From Puniceicoccaceae bacterium (GTDB lineage Bacteria; Verrucomicrobiota; Verrucomicrobiia; Opitutales; JAFGAQ01), in assembly GCA_040224245.1 (NCBI GenBank), contig JBEGIR010000010.1:1-34841 (forward strand): a stretch of DNA of 34,841 nucleotides, written 5' to 3'. The position numbers were made by a program, and so were the translations under genes. How positions within the stretch are numbered: the first letter of the stretch is position 1; each line of letters begins with the position of its first letter. Below the pieces are notes generated by a model. The model saw only the letters and a program-made list of their open reading frames with translations, did not search any database and was not told the DNA's origin. Positions 7,986-16,086 of the stretch are shown here, in pieces.

Positions 7986-8023
7986 GCGATTTCAATCGCC
8001 TGCGGGCTGGAAGCTCCCACTAC
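7986..8023. repeat. REP-like doublet 2 upstream of dcw
   Basis: A perfect hairpin GCGATT-TC-AATCGC (7986-7999) is followed at 8006-8023 by GCTGGAAGCTCCCACTAC. The order, first hairpin of variable sequence and then the conserved AGCTGGAAGCT hairpin ending in CTAC, parallels the doublet at 3400-3452. Confidence 0.65.
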
Positions 8024-8297
8024 GGTGAAAATGGGGAGTGGGGCAAAAGGGGGGGATAACGCAGCAGTTGAGGCGGAACTTGGGGTTTCGCTCGAAAACA
8101 GGAGGGGTGTGCGGCGCGAAGTGGGTGGTTTTGGTGGTGGAAGTTGTTGCTGCTCGGTGGTTTGCGGCAATTGGCAGTTTCGGTTGAGACGGTGGAGTTC
8201 TGTCGAAAACGAAGCCGAAACAATCCGGTTGACTGAAAAATCCCTGTAAAAACCGCAAAAATCGTGGGTTTTCATGCTTTAAAATGGGGCAAAAATG

Positions 8298-8334
8298 TTG
8301 ACAGGTGGGGCATTGTGGGGGAAAGTGGAGCAAG
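8298..8334 (+). promoter_or_regulatory. MraZ operator (three 10-bp repeats) with candidate -35 box
   Basis: Three direct repeats spaced exactly 10 bp: GTGGGGCATT (8305), GTGGGGGAAA (8315) and GTGGAGCAAG (8325). This matches the known MraZ box design of TGGGN units with 5-nt spacers, three or four in a row, upstream of mraZ. A further TGGGG sits at 8285. A perfect TTGACA (8298-8303) directly precedes the repeats and could be a -35 box, but no convincing -10 lies 16-18 bp downstream. Autorepression of the dcw cluster by MraZ is therefore likely; the exact promoter is unresolved. Confidence 0.72.
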
Positions 8335-8368
8335 TTAACTACGAGACATGTCCTCTTAATCCGTTCGA

Positions 8369-8839
8369 ATGGGATCCCCGAATAAAGTCATCTACACTGG
8401 AGAATACCGGCACAATCGCGATGCCAAGGGTAGGCTCACTGTGCCCTCCAAATGGAGAGTGAAGGATGGCGATCAGGACGTTTATCTCGCGCTTCCGAAT
8501 CCAACCAAGGGCTGTATTACGGTGTATCCGCCGGAGCGTGCAGCGAAGTTTCTGGAGCGCATGAGCGAGATTGATCTTGCCGATGAGGAGCAGCAGGAGG
8601 CCTTGATGGAACTGTCCTCCATGGCGCAGTCTTTTTCTTATGACGCCCAAGGGCGCATCAGTCTTGATGATCACCTGCTGGAGTTTGCCGGTATTGAAGG
8701 CAAGGAAGTGGTGTTGCTTGGGAATTTTGGGACCTTCTCCATCTGGAGTCAGGAAAAGTATGACAGCAGTGTTTCCAAGAGCGTGAAGGAACGCACGGCT
8801 AAGTTGAATTCATCGCTGTCGAAGCTGGGAAAAATCTAG
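8369..8839 (+). CDS. mraZ: Transcriptional regulator MraZ
   Basis: A 156-residue MraZ. The protein has two SpoVT/AbrB-like halves, each with the family DxxxR motif: HNRDAKGRLTVPSKWR near residues 15-30 and YDAQGRISLDDHL near residues 91-103. MraZ forms a ring-like oligomer and binds repeats upstream of its own gene to repress the dcw cluster. Three matching repeats are present about 35-65 bp upstream of this start. It is the first gene of the cluster and is followed 4 bp later by rsmH. No clear Shine-Dalgarno sequence precedes the ATG. The length is normal for the family. Confidence 0.96.
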   Translation: MGSPNKVIYTGEYRHNRDAKGRLTVPSKWRVKDGDQDVYLALPNPTKGCITVYPPERAAKFLERMSEIDLADEEQQEALMELSSMAQSFSYDAQGRISLDDHLLEFAGIEGKEVVLLGNFGTFSIWSQEKYDSSVSKSVKERTAKLNSSLSKLGKI

Positions 8840-8843
8840 GGCC

Positions 8844-9827
8844 ATGGTAACGATGATGGAACAGGGATCTCTGCGCGATGCGCGCCCAGCGGGACACATT
8901 CCCGTGATGCTCGAGCAAGTTTTGCAGGCAGCCCGTGCGGTATCTCCTGGAAAAATCCTGGATTGCTGCTTTGGGGGAGGAGGCCACAGTCGTGCGTTTC
9001 TTGAGCAAACAGACGCGAGCGTAGTTGCGGTGGATCGCGATCCGGCTGCGATGGAGCGCGCGCAGGTTTTGGAGCGGGAGTTTGGTTCCCGCTTTCGCCT
9101 CTGTTCCATGAATTATTCCGAAATCGATTCCATTGGTGAGGCGGAGTTTGATGTGGTTTTTTACGATCTCGGCATTTCGTCATTTCACGTGGACGAGGCT
9201 GGGCGTGGATTTTCGTTTATGAAAGATGCACCGCTCGATATGCGCATGGATACGCGTCAGGGCATGAGTGCCGCAGAATTTCTCGAAAAGGCTCCTAAAG
9301 ATGAATTAGTAAAGGCAGTTCGAGAGTATGGAGAAGAAGATAACTGGAAAAACATCGTTAAAGCGTTGGATGACGCCAGGGGGACGGGAACTCTTTCTCG
9401 CACCGTCTCTCTGGCTCGTCTGATCGAGTCAGTGACTCCCGCTTACCTTCGTCGTCGGAACAAGGGTATTCATCCCGCCACGCGCACCTTCCAGGGGATT
9501 CGCATGGCGGTAAATGAAGAACTGCACCATCTGGAATCCTCCCTGCCCAAAGCTTTTGAGCTGCTGCGCGAAGGAGGTCGTCTGATCGTGATTTCCTTTC
9601 ACTCGTTGGAAGATCGCATCGTGAAACGCCAATTCCGTCAGTGGGCGGGGTTTGCGGTGGATCGCAATGATTCCACCCCGCGTCAGGATCGCACCATCGT
9701 TGCCCGGCTCATCACCCGCAAACCCCTGCGTCCCAGTGAAGCAGAGGTTGCGCGCAACCCACGGAGTCGCTCTGCGTTGATGCGAGTTCTCGAAAAAGGA
9801 ACGGCTCAAGAGAAAGGGAAGGTGTGA
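8844..9827 (+). CDS. rsmH: 16S rRNA (cytosine1402-N4)-methyltransferase RsmH
   Basis: A 327-residue S-adenosylmethionine-dependent methyltransferase that N4-methylates C1402 of 16S rRNA. Motifs in order: GHIPVMLEQVL, the SAM-binding loop ILDCCFGGGGHS, VVAVDRDP, YDLGISSFHVD, PLDMRMD, HPATRTFQGIRMAVN, VISFHSLEDRIVKRQF and the C-terminal NPRSRSA. In-frame ATGs at 8853 and 8856 are alternative starts (protein begins MVTMMEQ). It lies in its usual dcw position right after mraZ, and its stop codon overlaps the GTG start of the next gene by 4 nt, indicating translational coupling. Confidence 0.97.
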   Translation: MVTMMEQGSLRDARPAGHIPVMLEQVLQAARAVSPGKILDCCFGGGGHSRAFLEQTDASVVAVDRDPAAMERAQVLEREFGSRFRLCSMNYSEIDSIGEAEFDVVFYDLGISSFHVDEAGRGFSFMKDAPLDMRMDTRQGMSAAEFLEKAPKDELVKAVREYGEEDNWKNIVKALDDARGTGTLSRTVSLARLIESVTPAYLRRRNKGIHPATRTFQGIRMAVNEELHHLESSLPKAFELLREGGRLIVISFHSLEDRIVKRQFRQWAGFAVDRNDSTPRQDRTIVARLITRKPLRPSEAEVARNPRSRSALMRVLEKGTAQEKGKV

Positions 9828-10174
9828 AGGCAAGCGCATGGAAAGCAGTCATTTTTGTTGGCTCGATTGTGAGCATTTCGCTTTTTGCATCGGCATTTCA
9901 GCTGGTGCTCGTTCGCAGTGAAATCAGTGAGGACGCCAAGCGTATCGCTGAGCTGGAGTATTTGATTCTGAAGGCGCAGGACGAGCTGCGTGCGTTGGAA
10001 ATTACGGCAGAGGATGCGGTTCAGCCGGATGTGCTGCAATCGCGCATTGGTCCGATGCTGCGTCTTCCCAGCGAAGGCCAGGTTATTCGGGTGCGCGGCA
10101 GTGATCTCAAATCCGTTACGGGATCGCAGAACCTTGCATCGAGCAATGCGATGACTGGAAAGGAGGGGGCATGA
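9824..10174 (+). CDS. ftsL: FtsL-like divisome protein
   Basis: A 116-residue bitopic protein. A short basic cytoplasmic tail (MKASAWK) is followed by one membrane segment (AVIFVGSIVSISLFASAFQLVLV, residues 8-30) and a periplasmic helix with coiled-coil heptads (EISEDAKRIAELEYLILKAQ). The sequence is too divergent for a motif-based call. Identification rests on size, topology and the invariant position between rsmH and ftsI. FtsL works with FtsB/FtsQ to control the FtsWI synthase. The start is GTG, preceded by AGAAAGGGAAG; it overlaps rsmH (GTGA), and its stop overlaps ftsI (ATGA). Confidence 0.78.
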   Translation: MKASAWKAVIFVGSIVSISLFASAFQLVLVRSEISEDAKRIAELEYLILKAQDELRALEITAEDAVQPDVLQSRIGPMLRLPSEGQVIRVRGSDLKSVTGSQNLASSNAMTGKEGA

Positions 10175-11937
10175 TGGCACCGGCATTTATCAGTAACGGT
10201 CGATTTGCAGTGTTTGCGTTGGCGGTGATGTCGATCTTCGGAGTCGTTTCGGCACGACTATTTCAGTTGCACGTGCTCGACCAGGACCAGGCTCGCCGTG
10301 TCGTTGCGGAAAATCGTTATCGCTTTCAGGAGATTGAGCCCCGCCGAGGTCTCATTCTGGACAGCAGCGGGACAGTGCTGGCTTCGTCCAAGGCAACCTG
10401 GGACATCGGTGTGGATCCACAGGCTGTGGATGTGCGGGACCGTGAAAAGCTGGCACTGCTGGCCATGGTGCTGAATCAATCTGAAGCTGCACTCGAAGCA
10501 AAATTTGGTTGGAAAGATCCGGCCACGGCAAGCCGCAGCAACACCCGTTGGGTCAAATTGGCCGGGGAAGTGGATGAGTCCGTGTTCAAGGCTGTCAGCA
10601 AGCTCGATATCCGGGGGGTGTATGGAAACCGCTTTTACTCCCGCTACTATCCGTCGGGCAGCGATGCAGCTCATGTGGTTGGGTTTGTCAACAAGGCCCG
10701 CACGCCGGTCATGGGCATTGAGCGAACGCTGGATTATTATTTGAAAGGCAGCCCTGGTTGGCGCGTGCGCGAGATCAACGGTACCCGTGCGGAGATTCGG
10801 CAGTTTCGGGTGCGCGATGTGGAACCCCAGCACGGTTACAATGTGCAGCTGACTCTTGATGCGGACATCCAGCGCGTTGTGGAGACGGAGCTGGACCGCG
10901 TATTTGCTGAGCTGAAGCCAGAAAGTGCTACCGTGATCGTGAGTGAGAGTCGCACGGGTGCGATTCTGGCGATGGGCAGTCGTCCGACCTTTGATCCCAA
11001 TGCATTTTGGAAGTATGACCTCGATGTCGACTTGCGAAACCGTGCGATCAGTGACGTCTATGAACCCGGTTCGACCTTCAAGATCATCACGGCAGCCGGA
11101 TTTCTAAACGAAGGACTGGGCGACCGGGAAACCATTTTTGATTGTGGCATCTCGAGTGTCACTTACCGGGATCGCAGGGTGGTGCTGCCATCTGACACCC
11201 GTCCACGCGGAAAGATCCCGTTTCATGAAGTGATCAAAAAATCCAGCAATCGTGGTTCTGCATTGGCGGGACTCAAGTTGGGGGATTCCCGATTTTACGA
11301 GTACTGCCAGTCCTTTGGCATCGGTCAACCCACAGGTATTGAACTCAATGGCGAAGAGCGCGGAATCTTTCATTCCCTGTCGGACTGGGATCACTACACC
11401 CTGTCACGTCTCTCAATCGGCTACGGTGTGGGTGTCACGCCTTTGCAAATGCACATGGCGATGAGCGTGGTTGCGAATGAAGGCAAGTGGGTTGCTCCGC
11501 ACGTTGTGGCTCAGGCTTTGGACGGTGAGATGCGTCCGGTCATGCGTTTTCAACAGCCAGAACCTCGCCAGGTAATTCGTCCGGAAGCTGCAAACGAGAT
11601 CCGCAATTGTCTGGTCGAGGCGGTGAGTCTGGGCGGCACTGGAAACCGAGCCACCCTGCGCAATATTCAGGTTGCTGGGAAAACAGGGACCAGTCGCAAG
11701 TTGTTGAGCGAAGGATACAGTGAAGAACGACACGTGGGATCGTTTACCGGATTCTTTCCCGCAGAGCGCCCGGAGTACCTGATCACAGTCGTGGTCAATG
11801 ATGCGCGCAATACTCCGTCAACTTATGGAGGAGTGGTCGCCGCCCCGACATTCCGTGCGATTGCCTCCTACATCGTATCTTCCCGAGGAATTCAACCTGA
11901 ACCCGAAACCCGTGACCTCATGGTCTGGAATCATTGA
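10171..11937 (+). CDS. ftsI: Septal peptidoglycan transpeptidase (PBP3/FtsI)
   Basis: A 588-residue class B penicillin-binding protein. A single N-terminal membrane anchor (about residues 11-30) is followed by a pedestal domain (EPRRGLILDSSG) and the transpeptidase domain. The three active-site motifs are intact: S301-T-F-K304, S358-S-N360 and K504-T-G506. No C-terminal PASTA domain is present. It cross-links septal peptidoglycan together with the SEDS polymerase FtsW encoded downstream. The start ATGATG overlaps the ftsL stop codon, and the stop overlaps a possible TTG start of murE. The length is normal for FtsI. Confidence 0.95.
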   Translation: MMAPAFISNGRFAVFALAVMSIFGVVSARLFQLHVLDQDQARRVVAENRYRFQEIEPRRGLILDSSGTVLASSKATWDIGVDPQAVDVRDREKLALLAMVLNQSEAALEAKFGWKDPATASRSNTRWVKLAGEVDESVFKAVSKLDIRGVYGNRFYSRYYPSGSDAAHVVGFVNKARTPVMGIERTLDYYLKGSPGWRVREINGTRAEIRQFRVRDVEPQHGYNVQLTLDADIQRVVETELDRVFAELKPESATVIVSESRTGAILAMGSRPTFDPNAFWKYDLDVDLRNRAISDVYEPGSTFKIITAAGFLNEGLGDRETIFDCGISSVTYRDRRVVLPSDTRPRGKIPFHEVIKKSSNRGSALAGLKLGDSRFYEYCQSFGIGQPTGIELNGEERGIFHSLSDWDHYTLSRLSIGYGVGVTPLQMHMAMSVVANEGKWVAPHVVAQALDGEMRPVMRFQQPEPRQVIRPEAANEIRNCLVEAVSLGGTGNRATLRNIQVAGKTGTSRKLLSEGYSEERHVGSFTGFFPAERPEYLITVVVNDARNTPSTYGGVVAAPTFRAIASYIVSSRGIQPEPETRDLMVWNH

Positions 11938-13565
11938 ATGCTGCCATGTTTGACCTGAGAGATCATCAGATGAGCTTGTTCCTGAACGCCGCCCGGAAGG
12001 GTGTCGTGATGCAGGATGCGCGTTTTGGTACTTCGGCGTATTTTAAGGATGCACCGTGCCGCATGAAACTATCGGATGTGGTTCGCCTGATTCAGGGCAA
12101 CCGCCTGGGTTCGAGTCGCAACCGCGACGTAACTGCACTCGTGTGGGACAGCCGCCAAGTGGTGAAAGGCAGTGTGTTTTTTGCGATCCGGGGCAGTAAA
12201 ACGGACGGGAATGATTTCATCCCCGAAGCGATTCAGCGCGGTGCCATTGCCGTGGTTTCGGATCAACCGCACCGCTCCCGCCCGGACGTGCACTACATTC
12301 AGACCCGCAATCCACGAATTGCACTGGCGAAATGCGCCCGTCATTTTTACGGATCGGCTGACGCGAAGCTTCACTTGGTGGGTGTCACCGGTACGAACGG
12401 AAAAACAACGGTAACCCGTCTGATCAAACACTTGCTCGACGAGGATGCGGATCGCTGTGGGCTGATCGGAACGATTGACTACATCGTTGGGCAGCGCGTG
12501 TTGCCGTCGCACAAAACCACACCGGAAGTGGATGAAACCTGTGCCTTGCTCGCCGAAATGGTGGAAGCTGGATGTGCATCGGCAGTCATGGAAGTCAGCT
12601 CGCATGGCATTGATCAGAATCGCACCTGGGGACTGCAGTTCGACACGCTCGCATTTTTGAATCTGTCGCAGGATCATCTCGATTATCACGGCGACATGGA
12701 GCAATATTTTGCATCCAAGGCTCGTTTGTTTGAGGGATCGGTCAATCCACTTCCCCGTCAGGCTGTGATCAACGTGGATGACGCAGCAGGCAGGCGTCTG
12801 CGGGAGCAACTGCCAGAGTCCGTGCGCTGCATTTCCTTCGCGACGGAGCAGGTGGAAGCAGATTTTCGCGCGACCCGCATCCACGCCGTCGCCAACGGAA
12901 CCCGCTTTCTGCTCCACTCTCCTGAGGGACAGTTCGATCTGAAAATCCCGCTGGTTGGGCACTTTAATGTGAGTAATGCACTGGCGGCCATCGCTTGTGC
13001 ATATGCTTCGGGTCTGGCACTGAACACCATCCTGCAACGTCTTTCGAAGGTTCCCTCTGTGCCGGGGCGCATGGAAGTGATCGCCGAAGAAGGGACTTCG
13101 TTTCTCACCGTCGTGGACTACGCTCACACGCACGACGCTCTTGAAAAACTGCTGTTGACCGTTCGTGCGCTGACTCCCGGTCGCCTGCACGTGGTGTTTG
13201 GCTGTGGTGGCGATCGTGATCGTGCAAAACGACCGCTCATGATGCAAACAGTCTGCCGCCTGGCGGATGAGATTGTTGCAACTGCAGACAATCCGCGCAC
13301 CGAAGCACAGCAGCAGATTTTTGATGACATGCGGACCGGGCAGGATGCAGGCGCATCTGTTCGCTACATCCTTGACCGCGAGGCTGCGATTCATGCCGCC
13401 ATCGCCGCAGCCGAGCCGGGCGATGCTGTCGTGATCGCTGGCAAAGGCCATGAAACTTTCCAGATCGTGGAAAACTCGATGATTCCCTTCGATGATCGCC
13501 TGGTGGCCCGGGCGGCACTGAAGGAACTATGCAATCAAACCTCACACCTGCTTGGAGATCATTAG
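11934..13565 (+). CDS. murE: UDP-MurNAc-tripeptide synthetase, meso-diaminopimelate-adding (MurE)
   Basis: Cytoplasmic Mur ligase that adds the third residue to UDP-MurNAc-L-Ala-D-Glu. The ATP-binding P-loop is GVTGTNGKTT (Gly153-Thr159 counted from the TTG), the carbamylated-Lys/central domain region includes MEVSSHGID and NLSQDHLDYHG, and the C-terminal domain has the D452-N-P-R455 motif that marks meso-DAP specificity, so a DAP-type peptidoglycan is predicted. Start choice is uncertain. TTG at 11934 gives a 4-nt overlap with ftsI, as elsewhere in the cluster. ATG at 12063 starts MKLSDVVRLIQ, which resembles usual MurE N-termini, and would make a 500-residue protein of typical length. The extra 43 residues do not resemble MurE. 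Confidence 0.94.
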   Translation: MNAAMFDLRDHQMSLFLNAARKGVVMQDARFGTSAYFKDAPCRMKLSDVVRLIQGNRLGSSRNRDVTALVWDSRQVVKGSVFFAIRGSKTDGNDFIPEAIQRGAIAVVSDQPHRSRPDVHYIQTRNPRIALAKCARHFYGSADAKLHLVGVTGTNGKTTVTRLIKHLLDEDADRCGLIGTIDYIVGQRVLPSHKTTPEVDETCALLAEMVEAGCASAVMEVSSHGIDQNRTWGLQFDTLAFLNLSQDHLDYHGDMEQYFASKARLFEGSVNPLPRQAVINVDDAAGRRLREQLPESVRCISFATEQVEADFRATRIHAVANGTRFLLHSPEGQFDLKIPLVGHFNVSNALAAIACAYASGLALNTILQRLSKVPSVPGRMEVIAEEGTSFLTVVDYAHTHDALEKLLLTVRALTPGRLHVVFGCGGDRDRAKRPLMMQTVCRLADEIVATADNPRTEAQQQIFDDMRTGQDAGASVRYILDREAAIHAAIAAAEPGDAVVIAGKGHETFQIVENSMIPFDDRLVARAALKELCNQTSHLLGDH

Positions 13566-13566
13566 T

Positions 13567-14985
13567 ATGGTTCACTTTCCCAAACACAAACTCGCAAAAT
13601 GGACGCGTGGCGAATGGGTGAATCCACGTCAACACGCTGAAATTGCCGGATTTTCGATTGATTCCCGCAACATCGACCGCAAACAGATGTTCATCGCCTT
13701 GCGCTCGCAGTCGCGCGATGGCCATGCCTTTGTTCCCGATGCGGAGCGACGTGGTGCTTCTGCCGCCCTGACTGAAGAGGTGGTTAGCAACTCCCGCATT
13801 CCGCAGCTGAAGGTGAAGAAGGGTGTCAATGCGCTGCAGTCGATTGCGCATCATCACCGCAATGCCTTCAGCGGACCCGTGGTTGGCGTTACCGGAAGCT
13901 GCGGCAAGACATCCACGAAGGACCTGCTCAGCCATCTGCTCGGCGAAAACCGTGTGCTGAAAACTGCCGGCAACCTAAATAACTATCTTGGCGTTCCGCT
14001 CACACTGCTACGCCTGGATGATCAGCGTCATGACTTTGGTGTTATCGAAGCGGGCATCAATCGGAAAGACGAGATGGCCGATCTTGCGCGCATTATTGAT
14101 GCAGACTACGGCATCGTGACCATGATTGGGCACGCTCACCTGGAACTGCTCGAAACCCTGGAAAATGTAGCTCGGGAAAAGGCGAGTCTGCTGCGGGTTG
14201 GCAAGGCAAAGCAGGGTCTGGTTTACCCGGCATCCTGTCTACGCTATCGTGCATTTCGCGACCTTTCCGAAGCACCCAATCTTGTGCTCACGCCGCTGGG
14301 ACAGCAGCTTCCGGAACTGGACTGGATTCGCCCCGTTTCATACTGGTGTCTGCTCGACGACTGCAACCGCTGGAATCTCTACCTCTGCGGAAAAGACGGA
14401 ATACAGCGACGCTTCATCATCCCGAGCATGAGCCCGGGCATGCGGCAGAACCTCGCGTTGGCGATTGTGACTGCCAGCGAATTGGGAGTCGCCGATCAGA
14501 TCTTGCAGGAGCGTTTGCTGCGTTGGTATCCGTCTGACAATCGCGGACAGGTTTTGCGCTGTGGAAACACCTGGATCTACTCAGACTGCTACAATGCGAA
14601 TCCCGACAGCATGCGGGACAGTCTTCTGGCATTTGAAAGCACCTTTGAGCACGGACTGCCGCGCCTCTTTGTGCTCGGCACCATGTATGAGCTGGGTGAT
14701 GACGCTGCTAGCTTTCATCGCCAAGTCACTCAACGTCTCAAGGTCCGTGATCAAGACCAGTTCATTCTCGTTGGTGATCAGGCGGCTGCTTATGAAGAAG
14801 GACTCCAGGTGCACGGGCTGACGCCCGAACAGGTGCGTTGCGTCGCATCGGTAAGCGAAATTCCACAAGCGGTAAGCAGCTTTGAGGGAGTGGTCTTTTT
14901 GAAAGGAAGTCGGCTGAACCGCCTTGAAAACCTCATCCCGGCGGAAGCTGAAAAAATTGTGCTTGAAACTGGAAAACTATGTTAA
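13567..14985 (+). CDS. murF: UDP-MurNAc-tripeptide--D-Ala-D-Ala ligase (MurF)
   Basis: A 472-residue Mur ligase that adds D-Ala-D-Ala to complete the UDP-MurNAc-pentapeptide. Motifs: SIDSRNI in the N-terminal domain, the P-loop GVTGSCGKTSTKD (Lys114), NLNNYLGVPLTLL, EAGINRKDEM and the C-terminal YNANPDSM. The ATG at 13567 is chosen because GGAG at 13554-13557 is placed 9 bp upstream; a TTG at 13552 would sit on that Shine-Dalgarno. The start lies just beyond the murE stop codon and the stop overlaps mraY by 7 nt. The substrate D-Ala-D-Ala is made by the Ddl encoded about 9 kb downstream in the same cluster. Confidence 0.95.
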   Translation: MVHFPKHKLAKWTRGEWVNPRQHAEIAGFSIDSRNIDRKQMFIALRSQSRDGHAFVPDAERRGASAALTEEVVSNSRIPQLKVKKGVNALQSIAHHHRNAFSGPVVGVTGSCGKTSTKDLLSHLLGENRVLKTAGNLNNYLGVPLTLLRLDDQRHDFGVIEAGINRKDEMADLARIIDADYGIVTMIGHAHLELLETLENVAREKASLLRVGKAKQGLVYPASCLRYRAFRDLSEAPNLVLTPLGQQLPELDWIRPVSYWCLLDDCNRWNLYLCGKDGIQRRFIIPSMSPGMRQNLALAIVTASELGVADQILQERLLRWYPSDNRGQVLRCGNTWIYSDCYNANPDSMRDSLLAFESTFEHGLPRLFVLGTMYELGDDAASFHRQVTQRLKVRDQDQFILVGDQAAAYEEGLQVHGLTPEQVRCVASVSEIPQAVSSFEGVVFLKGSRLNRLENLIPAEAEKIVLETGKLC

Positions 14986-16073
14986 ATCCCATTGCAGAGA
15001 TTTTTGCCACTAAGGCGCAGTTGATGGAGCTGGCGTGGGGCACACGCCTGGGCTTGGCCGGACTGACCTCACTCGTGCTGGTGTTTGTGCTGTTTCGCCC
15101 CTTTTACAGCATGATGACGCGCAAGCAGGTGCGCGAAGGAGGTCGCGACGCCAGTGAAGTTGGCAAACTGGCAGAGCTGCACGCGGCAAAGCGCAACACG
15201 GTGACGATGGGAGGATTGCTCATGCTCGCTGCCATCGTACCCACGACCCTGTTGTGGGCAGAATGGAACATCTACACCCTGTGTGCCCTTGGTGTGATGC
15301 TCGCATTTGGTGTGCTGGGATTTATCGACGATTTTTTGAAGATTAGTATGCGAAACAAGCGCGGTTTGGATGGAAAATTCAAATTGCTGGGGCAACTGGT
15401 GATCTCGGTCATCGCTTTGTGGGTCCTTCTAGAAGACCGGCAGAGTGCGAATCATATCCGCGAACTTTGGATTCCTATGACCGAGGTCGCCTTTATGCCT
15501 GTCATGCCTGTGTGGATGACATTGGGACTCTTGTTTCTGGTACTCGTGGCCACGAGTAACACCGTGAATCTGACAGACGGTGCTGACGGACTTGCCATTG
15601 GCTGCTCCATCAGCACATTGCTCGCCTTCGCAGTTGTTGCCTACCTTGCGGGGTCTCCGACACTGGCGGATGGATTCAACCTCAATGCCATTCCGGATGC
15701 TGCGGAACTGAGCATACTCTGTGTGGGAATGGTGGGCGCCGGATTTGCTTTTCTCTGGTTCAACGGGCACCCTGCAAAAGTCTTCATGGGGGATACAGGT
15801 TCCCTGAGTCTTGGAGGCACGATCGGCATCGTCGCATTCATGCTCAACCAGCCCTTCATCCTGTTGGTGATTGGCGGAATTTTTGTGATCGAAGGCTTGA
15901 GCGTGATTTTGCAGGTGGCGTCGTTCCAGCTGACCGGACGTCGGCTGTTCCACATCTCTCCGATTCACCACCATTTTGAAGTTGCGGGATGGCCCGAAAC
16001 CCAGGTGGTGACACGCTTCTGGATCCTTTCGGTTGTCTTTGCACTGGTCGGCGTGTGGCTGGTGACCCTCTAA
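14979..16073 (+). CDS. mraY: Phospho-N-acetylmuramoyl-pentapeptide transferase (MraY)
   Basis: A 364-residue integral membrane enzyme that transfers phospho-MurNAc-pentapeptide to undecaprenyl phosphate, making lipid I. Family motifs are all present: the Asp pair GFIDDFLKI, NTVNLTDGADGLAIG, FMGDTGSLSLGG with its catalytic Asp, and the histidine-rich loop SPIHHHFEVAGWPETQVVTRFWI. About ten hydrophobic segments are visible. It overlaps the murF stop by 7 nt, keeping the murF-mraY-murD order typical of dcw clusters. The length is normal. Confidence 0.97.
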   Translation: MLNPIAEIFATKAQLMELAWGTRLGLAGLTSLVLVFVLFRPFYSMMTRKQVREGGRDASEVGKLAELHAAKRNTVTMGGLLMLAAIVPTTLLWAEWNIYTLCALGVMLAFGVLGFIDDFLKISMRNKRGLDGKFKLLGQLVISVIALWVLLEDRQSANHIRELWIPMTEVAFMPVMPVWMTLGLLFLVLVATSNTVNLTDGADGLAIGCSISTLLAFAVVAYLAGSPTLADGFNLNAIPDAAELSILCVGMVGAGFAFLWFNGHPAKVFMGDTGSLSLGGTIGIVAFMLNQPFILLVIGGIFVIEGLSVILQVASFQLTGRRLFHISPIHHHFEVAGWPETQVVTRFWILSVVFALVGVWLVTL

Positions 16074-16086
16074 ACATTTGATACGG

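Larger units (their letters stand above)
7584..8297. other. Gene-free interval between the tricorn gene and mraZ, with hairpin repeats
   Basis: About 710 bp with no credible gene; its open frames have compositionally biased translations. It must contain the tricorn promoter (minus) and lies upstream of the dcw cluster. Several short palindromes are visible: TCGAC-TGC-GTCGA at 7768-7780, CTTC-AGC-GAAG near 7840-7850, GCGATT-TC-AATCGC at 7986-7999 and the two REP-like units listed separately. A G-rich stretch follows at about 8030-8056. Confidence 0.6.

Noticed and set aside
12069-13451. A 460-codon open frame on the minus strand opposite murE
   Set aside because: Lies entirely antisense to an unmistakable murE, has no recognisable motif and reads as a Cys/His/Arg-rich shadow.
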